Shown: one piece after another, positions 56,799-64,000 of the stretch
How the letters are laid out: each line of letters begins with the position of its first letter
Numbering within the stretch: the first letter of the stretch is position 1
Assembly (NCBI GenBank): GCA_029553375.1
Contig: JAKPCH010000018.1
Location: 60,616-124,615, forward strand
Direction of reading: 5' to 3'
DNA from: Deltaproteobacteria bacterium
GTDB taxonomy: Bacteria > Desulfobacterota > Syntrophia > Syntrophales > UBA8958
Length of the DNA stretch: 64,000 nucleotides
Translations under genes and position numbers: made by a program
The notes under the pieces: generated by a model
The model's database searches: none
What the model was told of the DNA's origin: nothing
Seen by the model: the letters and a program-made list of their open reading frames with translations, nothing else

Positions 56799-58421
56799 AT
56801 GAACATCTTCAAGCAGGCGGCGTTGCGGATCTACGATGAGGCCAGGCATCAGGGGCGTCTGGTGACCGGCGGGGGTCTCGCGGAACTAAAGGAACTGGCC
56901 CTCAGTCAGGAGGGGGTGATCCAGACGCAGCTCGGTTCCGTGGCCGCCGATTCGGAACCCATGTCCCGTTCCGCTCCCCATACGAAAAACAGCGTGGACA
57001 GTCCCTTCGGACCCGAGGAGGAGGCGTTGGCCCACCAGGCGGTGGAGGTCTTGGGTAGGGAGCGTATCATCGCCCTGGACACCATCATCGGCGACGGGAC
57101 GGAGGGCGTCACGGCCCGTTTCCTCATCCCGGAACAGTACGCCCAGCTCGCCTACGGTCTGAAGCTCCTCTTCGACCACCCCGCGCCGCGGCAGGTCGAG
57201 GACCCCACCTACACCATCATCTACTTCACGGACCAGGCCTTCGAGTACAACAAATCACGGAAGCTTCTGGACAAGGATATCACCGTCCGTCTCATGATGG
57301 GCCACAAGCGGGGCGATCAGGTCAAGATCTGCCGCAACACCATCTACCTGGGGGAGGGGAAGAAGGGGGTCTTCCAGTTCGAGGATTGGCGGGTCAAGGC
57401 CATCGACAAAACGGGCATCTTCCTCCACGCCGGCGCCAGGTGCGACCGCCTTTGGATCTACGATCCCAAGACGGAGCGACCGGAACTCGAGGAGGTCGTC
57501 ACGGCCGTGTCGGGTCTCACGGCGACGGGCAAGACCACCACCCTGTGCCGCCGCCTGGCGAAGATGCCCCGTGAGACCTCGGAGATGATCGGTGACGACG
57601 GTGGGACCTTCGGTTACGACGGGAGCTACAGCGCCTTCGAGATCGGGGGGCTCTACGTGAAGACGGAGGGGCTCGATGAAAGCCAGCCCGAGATCCTCAG
57701 GGCGGCCGAGTCCCGGGAGGCCTTCCTGGAGAACGTCGCCATCACTAAGTATCCCTATATGCCCGATTTCCGGGACATTTCCAAGACGGGTAACGGCAGG
57801 GCCGTGGTGAGGAGGGAAAACCTGGAGATCGCCTCCCCCTCCCTCCGGGCCCGGCGGGTCCACTACATCATCATCCTGACGAGGAACCCCCTGATCAACG
57901 TCATCAGCATGCTGACGCCCGAGCAGGCCACGATGCAGTTCATCTACGGCGAGTCCATAGAGAGCACGGGGGGCAACCCGGAAGAGGCCGGCGCCTTCAA
58001 GCGGGTCTTTTTCCTCGACCCCTTCATCGCCGGGGATCGCCTGGAACACGCCATGATCTTCTACGATATCGTCAGGAAAAACGGCATCCGCTGTTTCTTG
58101 GCCAACACGGGGACCATCGGGCCCCGTGAGGAGAAGGTCAGCCTCCGTCAATCCCTTTCGGCCTACAACGATCTCGTCCGGCGACAGCTCCGCTTCAGTT
58201 ACGAGCCCGATTACCTCGGCTACCGTTACCCCATCCAGTGCGACCGGGCGAATCTCGACCTCATGAACGCCCAGCGGCTGTTCGCGGACCGTGACCAGGC
58301 CAAGAGATGGGTGGAAGAGTTCCTCAGGGGGAGGCGGCGCTTCCTCGAGGCCTTCGAGGGCACCTACGGTCCCATACCGGGGAACATCCGGGAGTCCCTG
58401 CCCTATGCCTCAAGAGGTTGA
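56799..58421 (+). CDS. Divergent PEP carboxykinase (ATP)-like protein
   Basis: The 540-residue protein matches the ATP-PEPCK fold: VSGLTATGKTTTL (kinase 1a, GLSGTGKTTL in normal enzymes), IGDDGGTF (kinase 2), HYIIILTRNPL, SMLTPEQATMQFIYG and CFLANTGTIG. The altered P-loop (TAT in place of SGT) and GDDGG in place of DDEHGW separate it from standard PckA. It may make oxaloacetate from PEP or use another substrate. The start lies after AAAGGGA. The 3' end overlaps the zinc protein by 12 bases. Confidence 0.85.
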   Translation: MNIFKQAALRIYDEARHQGRLVTGGGLAELKELALSQEGVIQTQLGSVAADSEPMSRSAPHTKNSVDSPFGPEEEALAHQAVEVLGRERIIALDTIIGDGTEGVTARFLIPEQYAQLAYGLKLLFDHPAPRQVEDPTYTIIYFTDQAFEYNKSRKLLDKDITVRLMMGHKRGDQVKICRNTIYLGEGKKGVFQFEDWRVKAIDKTGIFLHAGARCDRLWIYDPKTERPELEEVVTAVSGLTATGKTTTLCRRLAKMPRETSEMIGDDGGTFGYDGSYSAFEIGGLYVKTEGLDESQPEILRAAESREAFLENVAITKYPYMPDFRDISKTGNGRAVVRRENLEIASPSLRARRVHYIIILTRNPLINVISMLTPEQATMQFIYGESIESTGGNPEEAGAFKRVFFLDPFIAGDRLEHAMIFYDIVRKNGIRCFLANTGTIGPREEKVSLRQSLSAYNDLVRRQLRFSYEPDYLGYRYPIQCDRANLDLMNAQRLFADRDQAKRWVEEFLRGRRRFLEAFEGTYGPIPGNIRESLPYASRG

Positions 58422-58646
58422 AGGCCCCTTGTCGGATGGGCCGTCCTTCTCCTTCATCGCCCAGAAGACGGCGTTGGGGTTGACCAGGGGGTTGGAGACG
58501 CAGGCGGGGCAAAAGTACGTGGGGATGACGGTGCCGCAGCCCTCGGCGAGGAGCTCGAAGCGGGCGCACCGCTCGCAGAGGGGACGACGGCAGTCGGCGC
58601 AGAGGGCGAAGACCTTGGGGCTGCCGCAACAGGCGCAGACCGTCAT
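58410..58646 (-). CDS. Small zinc-binding protein, tandem copy 2
   Basis: The 78-residue protein has eight or more Cys in CxxC pairs: CACCGS, CADCRRPLCERCARFE, GCGTVIP and YFCPACV. It aligns with its upstream neighbour (CGVC...CDGCEIPLCVRCRDF...GCGHVD...FCPTCL), so the two arose by duplication. The start ATG 58646 follows GGGGGTTAGGG; the upstream open frame is not protein-like. It is likely a zinc-ribbon adaptor; function unknown. Confidence 0.75.
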   Translation of the reverse strand: MTVCACCGSPKVFALCADCRRPLCERCARFELLAEGCGTVIPTYFCPACVSNPLVNPNAVFWAMKEKDGPSDKGPSTS

Positions 58647-58650
58647 CACC

Positions 58651-58869
58651 CTAACCCCCGCCGTGCCAGGCCCCGTAGGGGTTGGTGCGGACGTCCCTGA
58701 GACAGGTGGGGCAGAAAACCTTGGTGTCCACGTGGCCGCAACCGTAACCCCACAGGTCGAAGTCACGGCACCGGACGCACAGGGGTATTTCGCACCCGTC
58801 GCAGTAGATCACGGCGGGGACGGCCCCGCAGACGCCGCACGCGATACCTTCGCCTTGGACGATCCTCAT
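58651..58869 (-). CDS. Small zinc-binding protein, tandem copy 1
   Basis: The 72-residue protein has the Cys pattern CGVC, YCDGCEIPLCVRCRDF, GCGHVD and FCPTC, matching copy 2. I take ATG 58869 (MRIVQGEG); it lies four bases before the next gene's start with coupled stop-start spacing. Both copies together form a two-gene unit convergent to the PEPCK-like gene and divergent from the glutaminyl cyclase. Confidence 0.72.
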   Translation of the reverse strand: MRIVQGEGIACGVCGAVPAVIYCDGCEIPLCVRCRDFDLWGYGCGHVDTKVFCPTCLRDVRTNPYGAWHGGG

Positions 58870-58912
58870 GGGCGGGACGCTATCAGATAATCTCGCGGCG
58901 CGCAAGGCGCGA

Positions 58913-59743
58913 GTGAGAAAAAAGGGGCCGCGGGGGACGGGTGTCGCTGTCGCCCTGTTGGCGGTGATCATCGCCGCCTTTCCGTCTTTCGCCGTCGATG
59001 CCCCCCCCTTGGGTTACAGGGTCGTCCGTTCCTATCCCCACGACCCGGCGGCCTTCACCCAGGGCCTCGCCTATGAAGGGGGATTCCTGTACGAGGGAAC
59101 GGGTCTCGAGGGCCGTTCCTCCCTGAGGAAGGTGGACCTCAGGACGGGGAGAGTCTTGATGAGGCGGGATCTGGAGGGACCCCTGTTCGGGGAGGGCATC
59201 ACCATCATCGGCGACCGGATCGTCCAGCTGACGTGGCGTCATCACCTGGCCTTCGTCTACGACAAGGGTACCTTCCGCACCGTCCGTACCTTCTCTTTCC
59301 CCTGCGAGGCCTGGGGGATCGCCGGCGACGGGAAGAGGCTCTACATCAGTGACGGGACGGACCGCCTCCACGTCCTCGACGGGGAGACCTACGAGGAGGG
59401 GGGTGTCATCAGGGTCCGGGACGGGCGGGGGCCCCTTGCACGTTTGAACGAGTTGGAGTATGTGAGGGGCTGGATCTTTGCCAATGTCTGGGGGGAAGAC
59501 GTGATCGCCGTCATCGACCCGAAAGACGGGACGGTCAAGGCCCGCCTCGACCTCGGCGGTCTCTACGTCTCCCCGCGGGGCAGGGGCGGAGAGGATTGCC
59601 TCAACGGCATCGCCTACGACCGGGAGGGGGACCGGTTGTTCGTCACGGGCAAGCTCTGGCCCCGGGTCTTCGAGCTCAAGATCCGTTGGCGTGATCTCAG
59701 GGGGAAAGAGAAGAAAAGGGGGGCATTATGGAAAGAAAATTGA
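58913..59743 (+). CDS. Glutaminyl-peptide cyclotransferase (papaya-type)
   Basis: The enzyme turns N-terminal Gln into pyroglutamate, stabilising exported peptides. The 276-residue protein has a signal peptide (VAVALLAVIIAAFPSFA) and matches the bacterial beta-propeller family: SYPHDPAAFTQGLAYEGGFLY, LNELEYVRGWIFANVWG and ECLNGIAYD-type ends. The start is taken at GTG 58913; ATG 58868 has no ribosome site. Its last 16 bases overlap the PaaI gene. Confidence 0.85.
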   Translation: MRKKGPRGTGVAVALLAVIIAAFPSFAVDAPPLGYRVVRSYPHDPAAFTQGLAYEGGFLYEGTGLEGRSSLRKVDLRTGRVLMRRDLEGPLFGEGITIIGDRIVQLTWRHHLAFVYDKGTFRTVRTFSFPCEAWGIAGDGKRLYISDGTDRLHVLDGETYEEGGVIRVRDGRGPLARLNELEYVRGWIFANVWGEDVIAVIDPKDGTVKARLDLGGLYVSPRGRGGEDCLNGIAYDREGDRLFVTGKLWPRVFELKIRWRDLRGKEKKRGALWKEN

Positions 59744-60192
59744 ATCCCGCCCACGTGGAGGCCGTTTGCCGGTATGTGAGCAACAGTCCCTATTTCAAGC
59801 TCCTGTCCATGGAGCTGAGGGATATGGGTTTCGGCTGGGCCGTCGTCACCCTCAACGTCCTCGAGAAGCACCTCCAGGCCTTCGGTTTCGTCCACGGCGG
59901 CCTCTGCGCCTCCGTCATCGACACGGCCGCCTTCTGGTCCGCCTACTGCGAACTGGATGAGGACGTGGGGATCACCACGACGGACCTGAAGGTCAATTAC
60001 CTCTCACCCTTCAAATCGGGGGTCCTCACGGTCCGCGGTCACTGCATCAAGATGGGCAAGACCCTGGGCCTGACGGAAGCGACGATCAACGACGAGCGGG
60101 GGAGGATCATCTCCCACGGCACCTCGACCCTCGTCGTCCTGCCCGGTCACGGCCTCGCCGGTTCCCCCGATCTGCCGCCCAAGTTTCTGTAG
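59728..60192 (+). CDS. PaaI family hotdog thioesterase
   Basis: The 154-residue protein is a single hotdog domain with the signature FVHGGLCASVIDTAAFWS and TTDLKVNYLSPFKSG. The family hydrolyses acyl- or aryl-CoA thioesters. The start lies within the end of the cyclase gene, after AAAGGGGGG, indicating coupled translation. Substrate unknown. Confidence 0.88.
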   Translation: MERKLNPAHVEAVCRYVSNSPYFKLLSMELRDMGFGWAVVTLNVLEKHLQAFGFVHGGLCASVIDTAAFWSAYCELDEDVGITTTDLKVNYLSPFKSGVLTVRGHCIKMGKTLGLTEATINDERGRIISHGTSTLVVLPGHGLAGSPDLPPKFL

Positions 60193-60218
60193 GGGCCGCC
60201 GGAGGGGTTATTCGGTCC

Positions 60219-61115
60219 TCAGGCCATGTTCTTGGCCAGGAACTTCAGCATCTGCTTGAATACCCCCTCCAGGATGTCCGCCGCGAGGAAATAGGAAGGC
60301 ATCTTCTCGTAGAACTCGGCCGTCACGGCCCGGGCGGCGGCGTCCAGGTCCCCCGTCCGGCGCAGGACGTCCTCCATGTAGGCCCGCCATTTCTTCGTCT
60401 CCTCGAGGGTGAGGGCGATGAAGGTCCCCGCCTCTTCCCCCGTCAGGTAGCCGTAGTGGTCGGCGCAGAGGTAATCTACGGGCAGGGGGAGGAGGCGTTC
60501 GAGGCTCTCGGCGTACTGGGTGAAGTTGGTGTTCGCCGAAGGGAAAGAGGTGTCCCCGAAGGGGATCCCGCCCCCGTCGGAGGCGAAGAGGGCCTTCCGC
60601 TCCGGTTCGTAGGCCGTGATGGAACAGTTGGTGTGACCGGGGGTGTGCATGATCTGGAGGGAGACCCCCCCCAGCTCGATCTTGTCCCCCTCGCCCACGG
60701 AGACACCCGTCATATCGTCGCGCCAGGCGTGATCGTAGGCGGAGAGGGCCTCCTCGACGCCGAACTGCCTCGCCACGATGAGGCTGAAGGAATTCATGAT
60801 GTCGATGGCCTTCGGCATGGCGAAGATGGACCAGGCCTGGGGCGATGCGTAGATCTCCAGGTCGGGGTTGGTCCTCTTTAGGTAGGGGACGATCCCCACG
60901 TGATCGAAATGGGAATGGAGGATCAGGACCTTGCCGATCTTTTCCCTGGCGATACCGAAATCTTCCATCTGGCGCAGGACCTCGGGCAGGATGAAACTGA
61001 TGCCGCCGTTGATGAGGATCGAGGTGTCCCGCCCTTCGAGGAGATAGACACCCGCCTCTTCCCTGCCCAGGTACCAAAGGTTGTCCGTGACCTTTCCCGC
61101 TCGGCGATGTCTCAT
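60219..61115 (-). CDS. MBL-fold metallo-hydrolase
   Basis: The 298-residue protein has the metal-binding motif ILHSHFDHVGIVPYL and TPGHTNCSITA with a HYGYL-type C-terminal ligand (CADHYGYLTG). It lacks the RGS start of the two other MBL genes here, so it is a separate subgroup. Substrate unknown. The start has GGAGGG. It converges on the PaaI gene. Confidence 0.85.
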   Translation of the reverse strand: MRHRRAGKVTDNLWYLGREEAGVYLLEGRDTSILINGGISFILPEVLRQMEDFGIAREKIGKVLILHSHFDHVGIVPYLKRTNPDLEIYASPQAWSIFAMPKAIDIMNSFSLIVARQFGVEEALSAYDHAWRDDMTGVSVGEGDKIELGGVSLQIMHTPGHTNCSITAYEPERKALFASDGGGIPFGDTSFPSANTNFTQYAESLERLLPLPVDYLCADHYGYLTGEEAGTFIALTLEETKKWRAYMEDVLRRTGDLDAAARAVTAEFYEKMPSYFLAADILEGVFKQMLKFLAKNMA

Positions 61116-61179
61116 GGTCTTCCCTCCTTCGCCTTTGATCTTCCCTGGGAGTTAGAGATAGGGGAAATCCCCCTTCGTG

Positions 61180-62436
61180 TCAACCCAAAGGACCCTCCGA
61201 TATCCCCTCCCAGCGGTCGTAACGCCTCAGGAGGATAAGGGCCGGGACGGCCGCCGCCGTGCAGGTGACGAAGAAGGTTATCCAGCCCGCCGTGTGGACG
61301 AGATAACCCGTGGGGGCCCCCGTGACGTAACGGCTCACGGCCATGAGGCTGCTCAGGAGGGCGTACTGGGTCGCCGTGAAGCGCCGGTCGCAGAGGGCCA
61401 TGAGGAAGGCGATGTAGGCCGCAGTCCCCATGCCGCCCGTGAAGTTCTCCACGGCGATGACCAAGGAGAGGGCCCAGACCTGTCGTCCCGTGAGTTCCAA
61501 GAGGAGGAAGGAGATCGTCGAGATCCCCTGGAGGACGCCGAAGACGAAGAGGGCCCGTTTCAGCGACCAGCGGGACATGAGACCCCCGCCGAACACGGTC
61601 CCGGCGACGGTGGCCACCATGCCGAAACCCTTGAAGATCGTCCCCAGCTCCGTCCGGGAGAAGCCGATGTGCTGGAGGATGTAAGGGGTGGTCATCTGGG
61701 CGGCGGCGACGTCGCCGATCTTGTAGAGGATGATGAAGGCCAGGATCTCCCTGGCCCCCCGGCGGTTCAGGAAAGTGGCGAAGGGCTGGACGACGGCCTC
61801 TCTCAAGGTCCTGGGGACGCCCGGGACGCCCTCCCCGTCCGGCTCGGGACCCGCCAGGGTGGCAATGCAGCCCGCCGTCATGAGAAGCCCCATGAGGACA
61901 TAGACGGCCGACCAGGGGAGATAGTCGGAGAGGATGAGGGCCGCCGCCCCGCTCACGAGGATGGCGATGCGGTAACCCATGATCCAGACGCCCGCCCCGG
62001 CCCCCCGCTCGGGGGGGCGCAGGTACTCCGTCCGGTAGGCGTCCAGGACGATGTCCTGGCTGGCGCTCAGGAAGGCGACGGTCAGGGCGGCCAGGGCGAC
62101 GAGACCCGGCTGCTGCGAGGGATGGAGGAACCCCGTCAGGGCGATGGCGATGAGGAGGGAGACCTGGGCGGTCATCATCCAGCCGCGCCGGCGGCCCAAA
62201 AAGGGGGGAACGTAGCGGTCCATGACGGGCGACCAGAGGAACTTCAGGGCGTAGGGGATCCCCACGAGGGAGAAGAGGCCGATGGTCCTTATGTCCACCC
62301 CCTCGGCCACCAGCCAGGCCGAGAGGGTGGAACCCGTCAGGGCGAGGGGCAGGCCCGAGGAGAAACCCAGGACGGACATGAGGAGCATCCGCCCGTTGAG
62401 GTAGACCCGGAAGGACGACGCCGGGCGGCCGGTCAT
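61180..62436 (-). CDS. AmpG-like MFS transporter
   Basis: The 418-residue protein has 12 hydrophobic segments and the AmpG pattern GFSSGLPLALTGSTLSAWL and LWSPVMDRY, where the family imports anhydromuropeptides for cell-wall recycling. It starts at ATG 62436 as an ATGA overlap with the amidotransferase. The pair would be expected to be coexpressed. Confidence 0.85.
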   Translation of the reverse strand: MTGRPASSFRVYLNGRMLLMSVLGFSSGLPLALTGSTLSAWLVAEGVDIRTIGLFSLVGIPYALKFLWSPVMDRYVPPFLGRRRGWMMTAQVSLLIAIALTGFLHPSQQPGLVALAALTVAFLSASQDIVLDAYRTEYLRPPERGAGAGVWIMGYRIAILVSGAAALILSDYLPWSAVYVLMGLLMTAGCIATLAGPEPDGEGVPGVPRTLREAVVQPFATFLNRRGAREILAFIILYKIGDVAAAQMTTPYILQHIGFSRTELGTIFKGFGMVATVAGTVFGGGLMSRWSLKRALFVFGVLQGISTISFLLLELTGRQVWALSLVIAVENFTGGMGTAAYIAFLMALCDRRFTATQYALLSSLMAVSRYVTGAPTGYLVHTAGWITFFVTCTAAAVPALILLRRYDRWEGISEGPLG

Positions 62437-63209
62437 GCCGTGGGCCTGCGCCGCCGGGCGGCCGCGGCGAAGCTGCGAAAGAGGCTCCTCTGGAGAGGTT
62501 CGTCCCTCATCCGCTCCGGGTGCCACTGGACGCCCAGGATGAAACGCCCCCCCGCGGCGGCGTCCTCGGCCTCGATGGCCTCTATGATCCCGTCGGCCGA
62601 CCAGGCCGAGGGTATGAGCCCTCTGCCCAGGCCGTCGGGGTGAACGGCCTGGTGGTGGAAGGAATTGACGGGGACCACCGGATCCGCCGCCTCGAGGACG
62701 GCGGCAAGGAGGCTGCGGGGAGCGATCCGCACGGGATGGCGGTAGAGGTAGGCCTCCCTATCCGGCCGCTGCGCCCGGGCGTGAGGGAGGGGACGGCCCT
62801 CCGCCGCCTTGACGTCGGTGGCGATGTCCTGGATCAGGGTGCCGCCGCGAGCGATATTGATGAGTTGGCAGCCCCCGCAGACGCCCAGGACGGGGAGATC
62901 CGTCTCGTCGAGGATCATCCGGGCCAGGGCGAGGTCGAAACGGTCCCGGCGGACGTCCATGAGCTCGTCTTCAGACTGGGGCCGGCCCCCGTAGTGTTCC
63001 GGACGGTAGTCGAGACCCCCGGTGAAGAGGAAGCCGTCCAGGAGGGCGATGACCTCCCGGACGCCTTCCTCCCCTGTGGAGGGTGGTACGCAGACCGCCA
63101 GGGCCCCCGCCTCCTCCAGGGCCCGGCCGTAGTCCCAGGGCAGGTACAGCTCGTCGGAACCGTCCGCCGCCGACCTGAGGGACATGTTCAGGCCGATGAG
63201 GGGGGGCAA
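62433..63209 (-). CDS. Peptidase C26 (gamma-glutamyl-GABA hydrolase/PuuD-like) amidotransferase
   Basis: The 258-residue protein has the class I glutamine amidotransferase triad: nucleophile in LGVCGGCQLIN, and His/Glu in GVQWHPE. In the family PuuD cleaves gamma-glutamyl-GABA. Start TTG 63209 gives PPLIGLNMS, matching the family's beginning; the ATG eight codons on would cut it. It precedes ampG by ATGA overlap, suggesting a role with cell-wall peptides. Confidence 0.85.
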   Translation of the reverse strand: MPPLIGLNMSLRSAADGSDELYLPWDYGRALEEAGALAVCVPPSTGEEGVREVIALLDGFLFTGGLDYRPEHYGGRPQSEDELMDVRRDRFDLALARMILDETDLPVLGVCGGCQLINIARGGTLIQDIATDVKAAEGRPLPHARAQRPDREAYLYRHPVRIAPRSLLAAVLEAADPVVPVNSFHHQAVHPDGLGRGLIPSAWSADGIIEAIEAEDAAAGGRFILGVQWHPERMRDEPLQRSLFRSFAAAARRRRPTA

Positions 63210-63216
63210 AGGGGGA

Positions 63217-63828
63217 TTACCTCAGTCTCCAGAGCTGGTTGTCCCCCCCGTGGCAGTCCCACTGGTAGACGTTGGCCCCGTCGCCCGTGGAGACCCCGGA
63301 GACGTCGAGGCACTTGCCGCTGTGCTTGGCCGTGATCAGGTGATAGCCGCCACCCTGGGGGATGACCATCCAGAGCTGGTTGTCTCCCCCGTGACAGGTC
63401 CACTGCTGGGCGTTGGCCCCCGTCGCCGTGCTCACGGCGGCGATGTCGAGGCATTTGCCGCTGTGGCGGGCCCTGATCTCATAGTAGCCACCGCCCTTGT
63501 CCGTGAGGAGCCACTTCTGGTTGTCTCCCCCGTGACATTGCCACTGCTGGACGTTGGCCCCGTCGCCCGTGGAGACCCCGGCGACATCGAGGCACTTGTT
63601 GCTGTGTTTGGCCACGATCTCCACGGTCCTCCCCGAGAGGCCGAAGGAGGCCGTCCCTCCCCCCGTGCCGGAAAACTCTATTTGTTTGACTTCCTCCAGG
63701 TTCACCGTCTCCGTCCGGCCGTTCTTGAAGTGGATGACCATCTTTTCCGCCGCCGCGGCGGTGAGGGCCGAGACCGAAAGGAAGACGACCGCGAGGACCC
63801 AGGAGACAAAGACCTTCTTCATTTTCAT
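63217..63828 (-). CDS. Secreted ricin-type beta-trefoil lectin protein
   Basis: The 203-residue protein has a signal peptide (VFVSWVLAVVFLSVSALTAAAA), then a short strand region (KMVIHFKNGRTETVNL) and three ricin-B repeats of about 46 residues, each with K-CLD and CHGGDNQ-W (KHSNKCLDVAGVSTGDGA, RHSGKCLDIAAVSTATGA, KHSGKCLDVSGVSTGDGA). These repeats bind sugars. No catalytic domain is attached. Ribosome site GGAGGAG. Confidence 0.92.
   Translation of the reverse strand: MKMKKVFVSWVLAVVFLSVSALTAAAAEKMVIHFKNGRTETVNLEEVKQIEFSGTGGGTASFGLSGRTVEIVAKHSNKCLDVAGVSTGDGANVQQWQCHGGDNQKWLLTDKGGGYYEIRARHSGKCLDIAAVSTATGANAQQWTCHGGDNQLWMVIPQGGGYHLITAKHSGKCLDVSGVSTGDGANVYQWDCHGGDNQLWRLR
63230..63625. repeat. 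Three tandem ~140-base repeats coding the lectin domain
   Basis: The three trefoil repeats are also very alike at DNA level, mainly copies 1 and 3 (63240-63320 and 63530-63610), which share long identical runs such as GACGTTGGCCCCGTCGCCCG. This suggests recent duplication or gene conversion. Confidence 0.8.
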
Positions 63829-63853
63829 TGGTCTCCTCCTCGATGGTTGGGGA

Positions 63854-64000
63854 TCACAGCATCTCGATGGCCGTGGCGAGGGAGACGCCGCCGCCGCCGC
63901 AGAGGGTGGCCAGGCCCAGGGTCTTGCCCCGTTTCTTCATGGCGTGGATGAGGGTGACCATGATGCGGCAGCCCGTGGCGCCGACGGGGTGGCCCAGGCC
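63854..64000 (-). CDS. Thiolase (acetyl-CoA acetyltransferase-like), 3' end only
   Basis: The last 48 codons on the minus strand are visible, entering at the right edge. They read [16 protein letters not shown] and [18 protein letters not shown], the C-terminal thiolase motifs with the catalytic His and Cys. Its 5' part is outside the window. It lies 25 bases upstream of the lectin gene. Confidence 0.92.
   Translation of the reverse strand, partial: GLGHPVGATGCRIMVTLIHAMKKRGKTLGLATLCGGGGVSLATAIEML

Overview
The window is a gene-dense, high-GC bacterial chromosome segment. The cell is Gram-negative: there are LPS heptose and Kdo-type genes, several lipoprotein signals and an AmpG-type permease. 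The mix of genes points to an anaerobic, deltaproteobacterial (Desulfobacterota, Syntrophales-like) organism: a SerC of the less common type, a PaaK-like ligase with an ACT protein, RtcB with archease, a DUF1841 protein, a FeoA-FeoB fusion, a molybdopterin enzyme with a predicted Cys metal ligand, B12 nucleotide-loop genes and a full Liv ABC transporter. The lineage is inferred, not proven. I see no insertion sequences, CRISPR arrays, rRNA or phage genes.

Layout. 1-5 kb: a hotdog-fold protein cut by the left edge, a zinc-finger/J-domain protein, a KefB-type antiporter and radA. 5-9.3 kb: serC-serA-purA, then tRNA-Lys(TTT) with its own promoter. 9.3-9.5 kb: an AT-rich island running into a Pcm with a secretion-type N-terminus. 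10-13.6 kb: a lipoprotein with a strong terminator, a PaaK-like ligase, a double-ACT protein and a cytidylate-kinase-like protein. 13.6-32.5 kb: an almost unbroken minus-strand run. Read in transcription order it is cobT-cobS-cbiB, an Fe-alcohol dehydrogenase, a KdnA-like aminotransferase, hldD, kdsB, rsmG, parA, parB, dnaA, dnaN, gyrB, gyrA, archease, rtcB. This is the replication-origin neighbourhood.

32.6-40.7 kb: a DUF1841 protein, a divergent TrpF-like barrel, and an operon of TrmB-type regulator, cyclase-family hydrolase and livG-F-K-H-M, with a good promoter overlapped by an inverted repeat. 40.7-48 kb: small proteins, a peroxiredoxin, an MBL-fold hydrolase, fmt-rsmB and a molybdopterin oxidoreductase. 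47.7-52 kb: feoAB fusion, a YgjP-type metallopeptidase, a cupin and a second MBL hydrolase. 52-55 kb: a three-gene aldolase/alcohol dehydrogenase/aldolase operon. 55-64 kb: flavodoxin, two small hypothetical proteins, a PEP-carboxykinase-like protein, tandem small zinc proteins, glutaminyl cyclase, a PaaI thioesterase, a third MBL protein, AmpG with a C26 amidotransferase, a secreted ricin-type lectin and the 3' end of a thiolase.

The best coherent system is the set Fe-ADH, KdnA-like aminotransferase, HldD and KdsB. I read it as a route to 8-amino-3,8-dideoxy-octulosonate (Kdo8N) for the LPS inner core. It is unusually placed directly upstream of rsmG-parA-parB-dnaA. Other leads are the TrmB/cyclase/Liv operon, the 52-55 kb aldolase operon, and the tandem zinc proteins.
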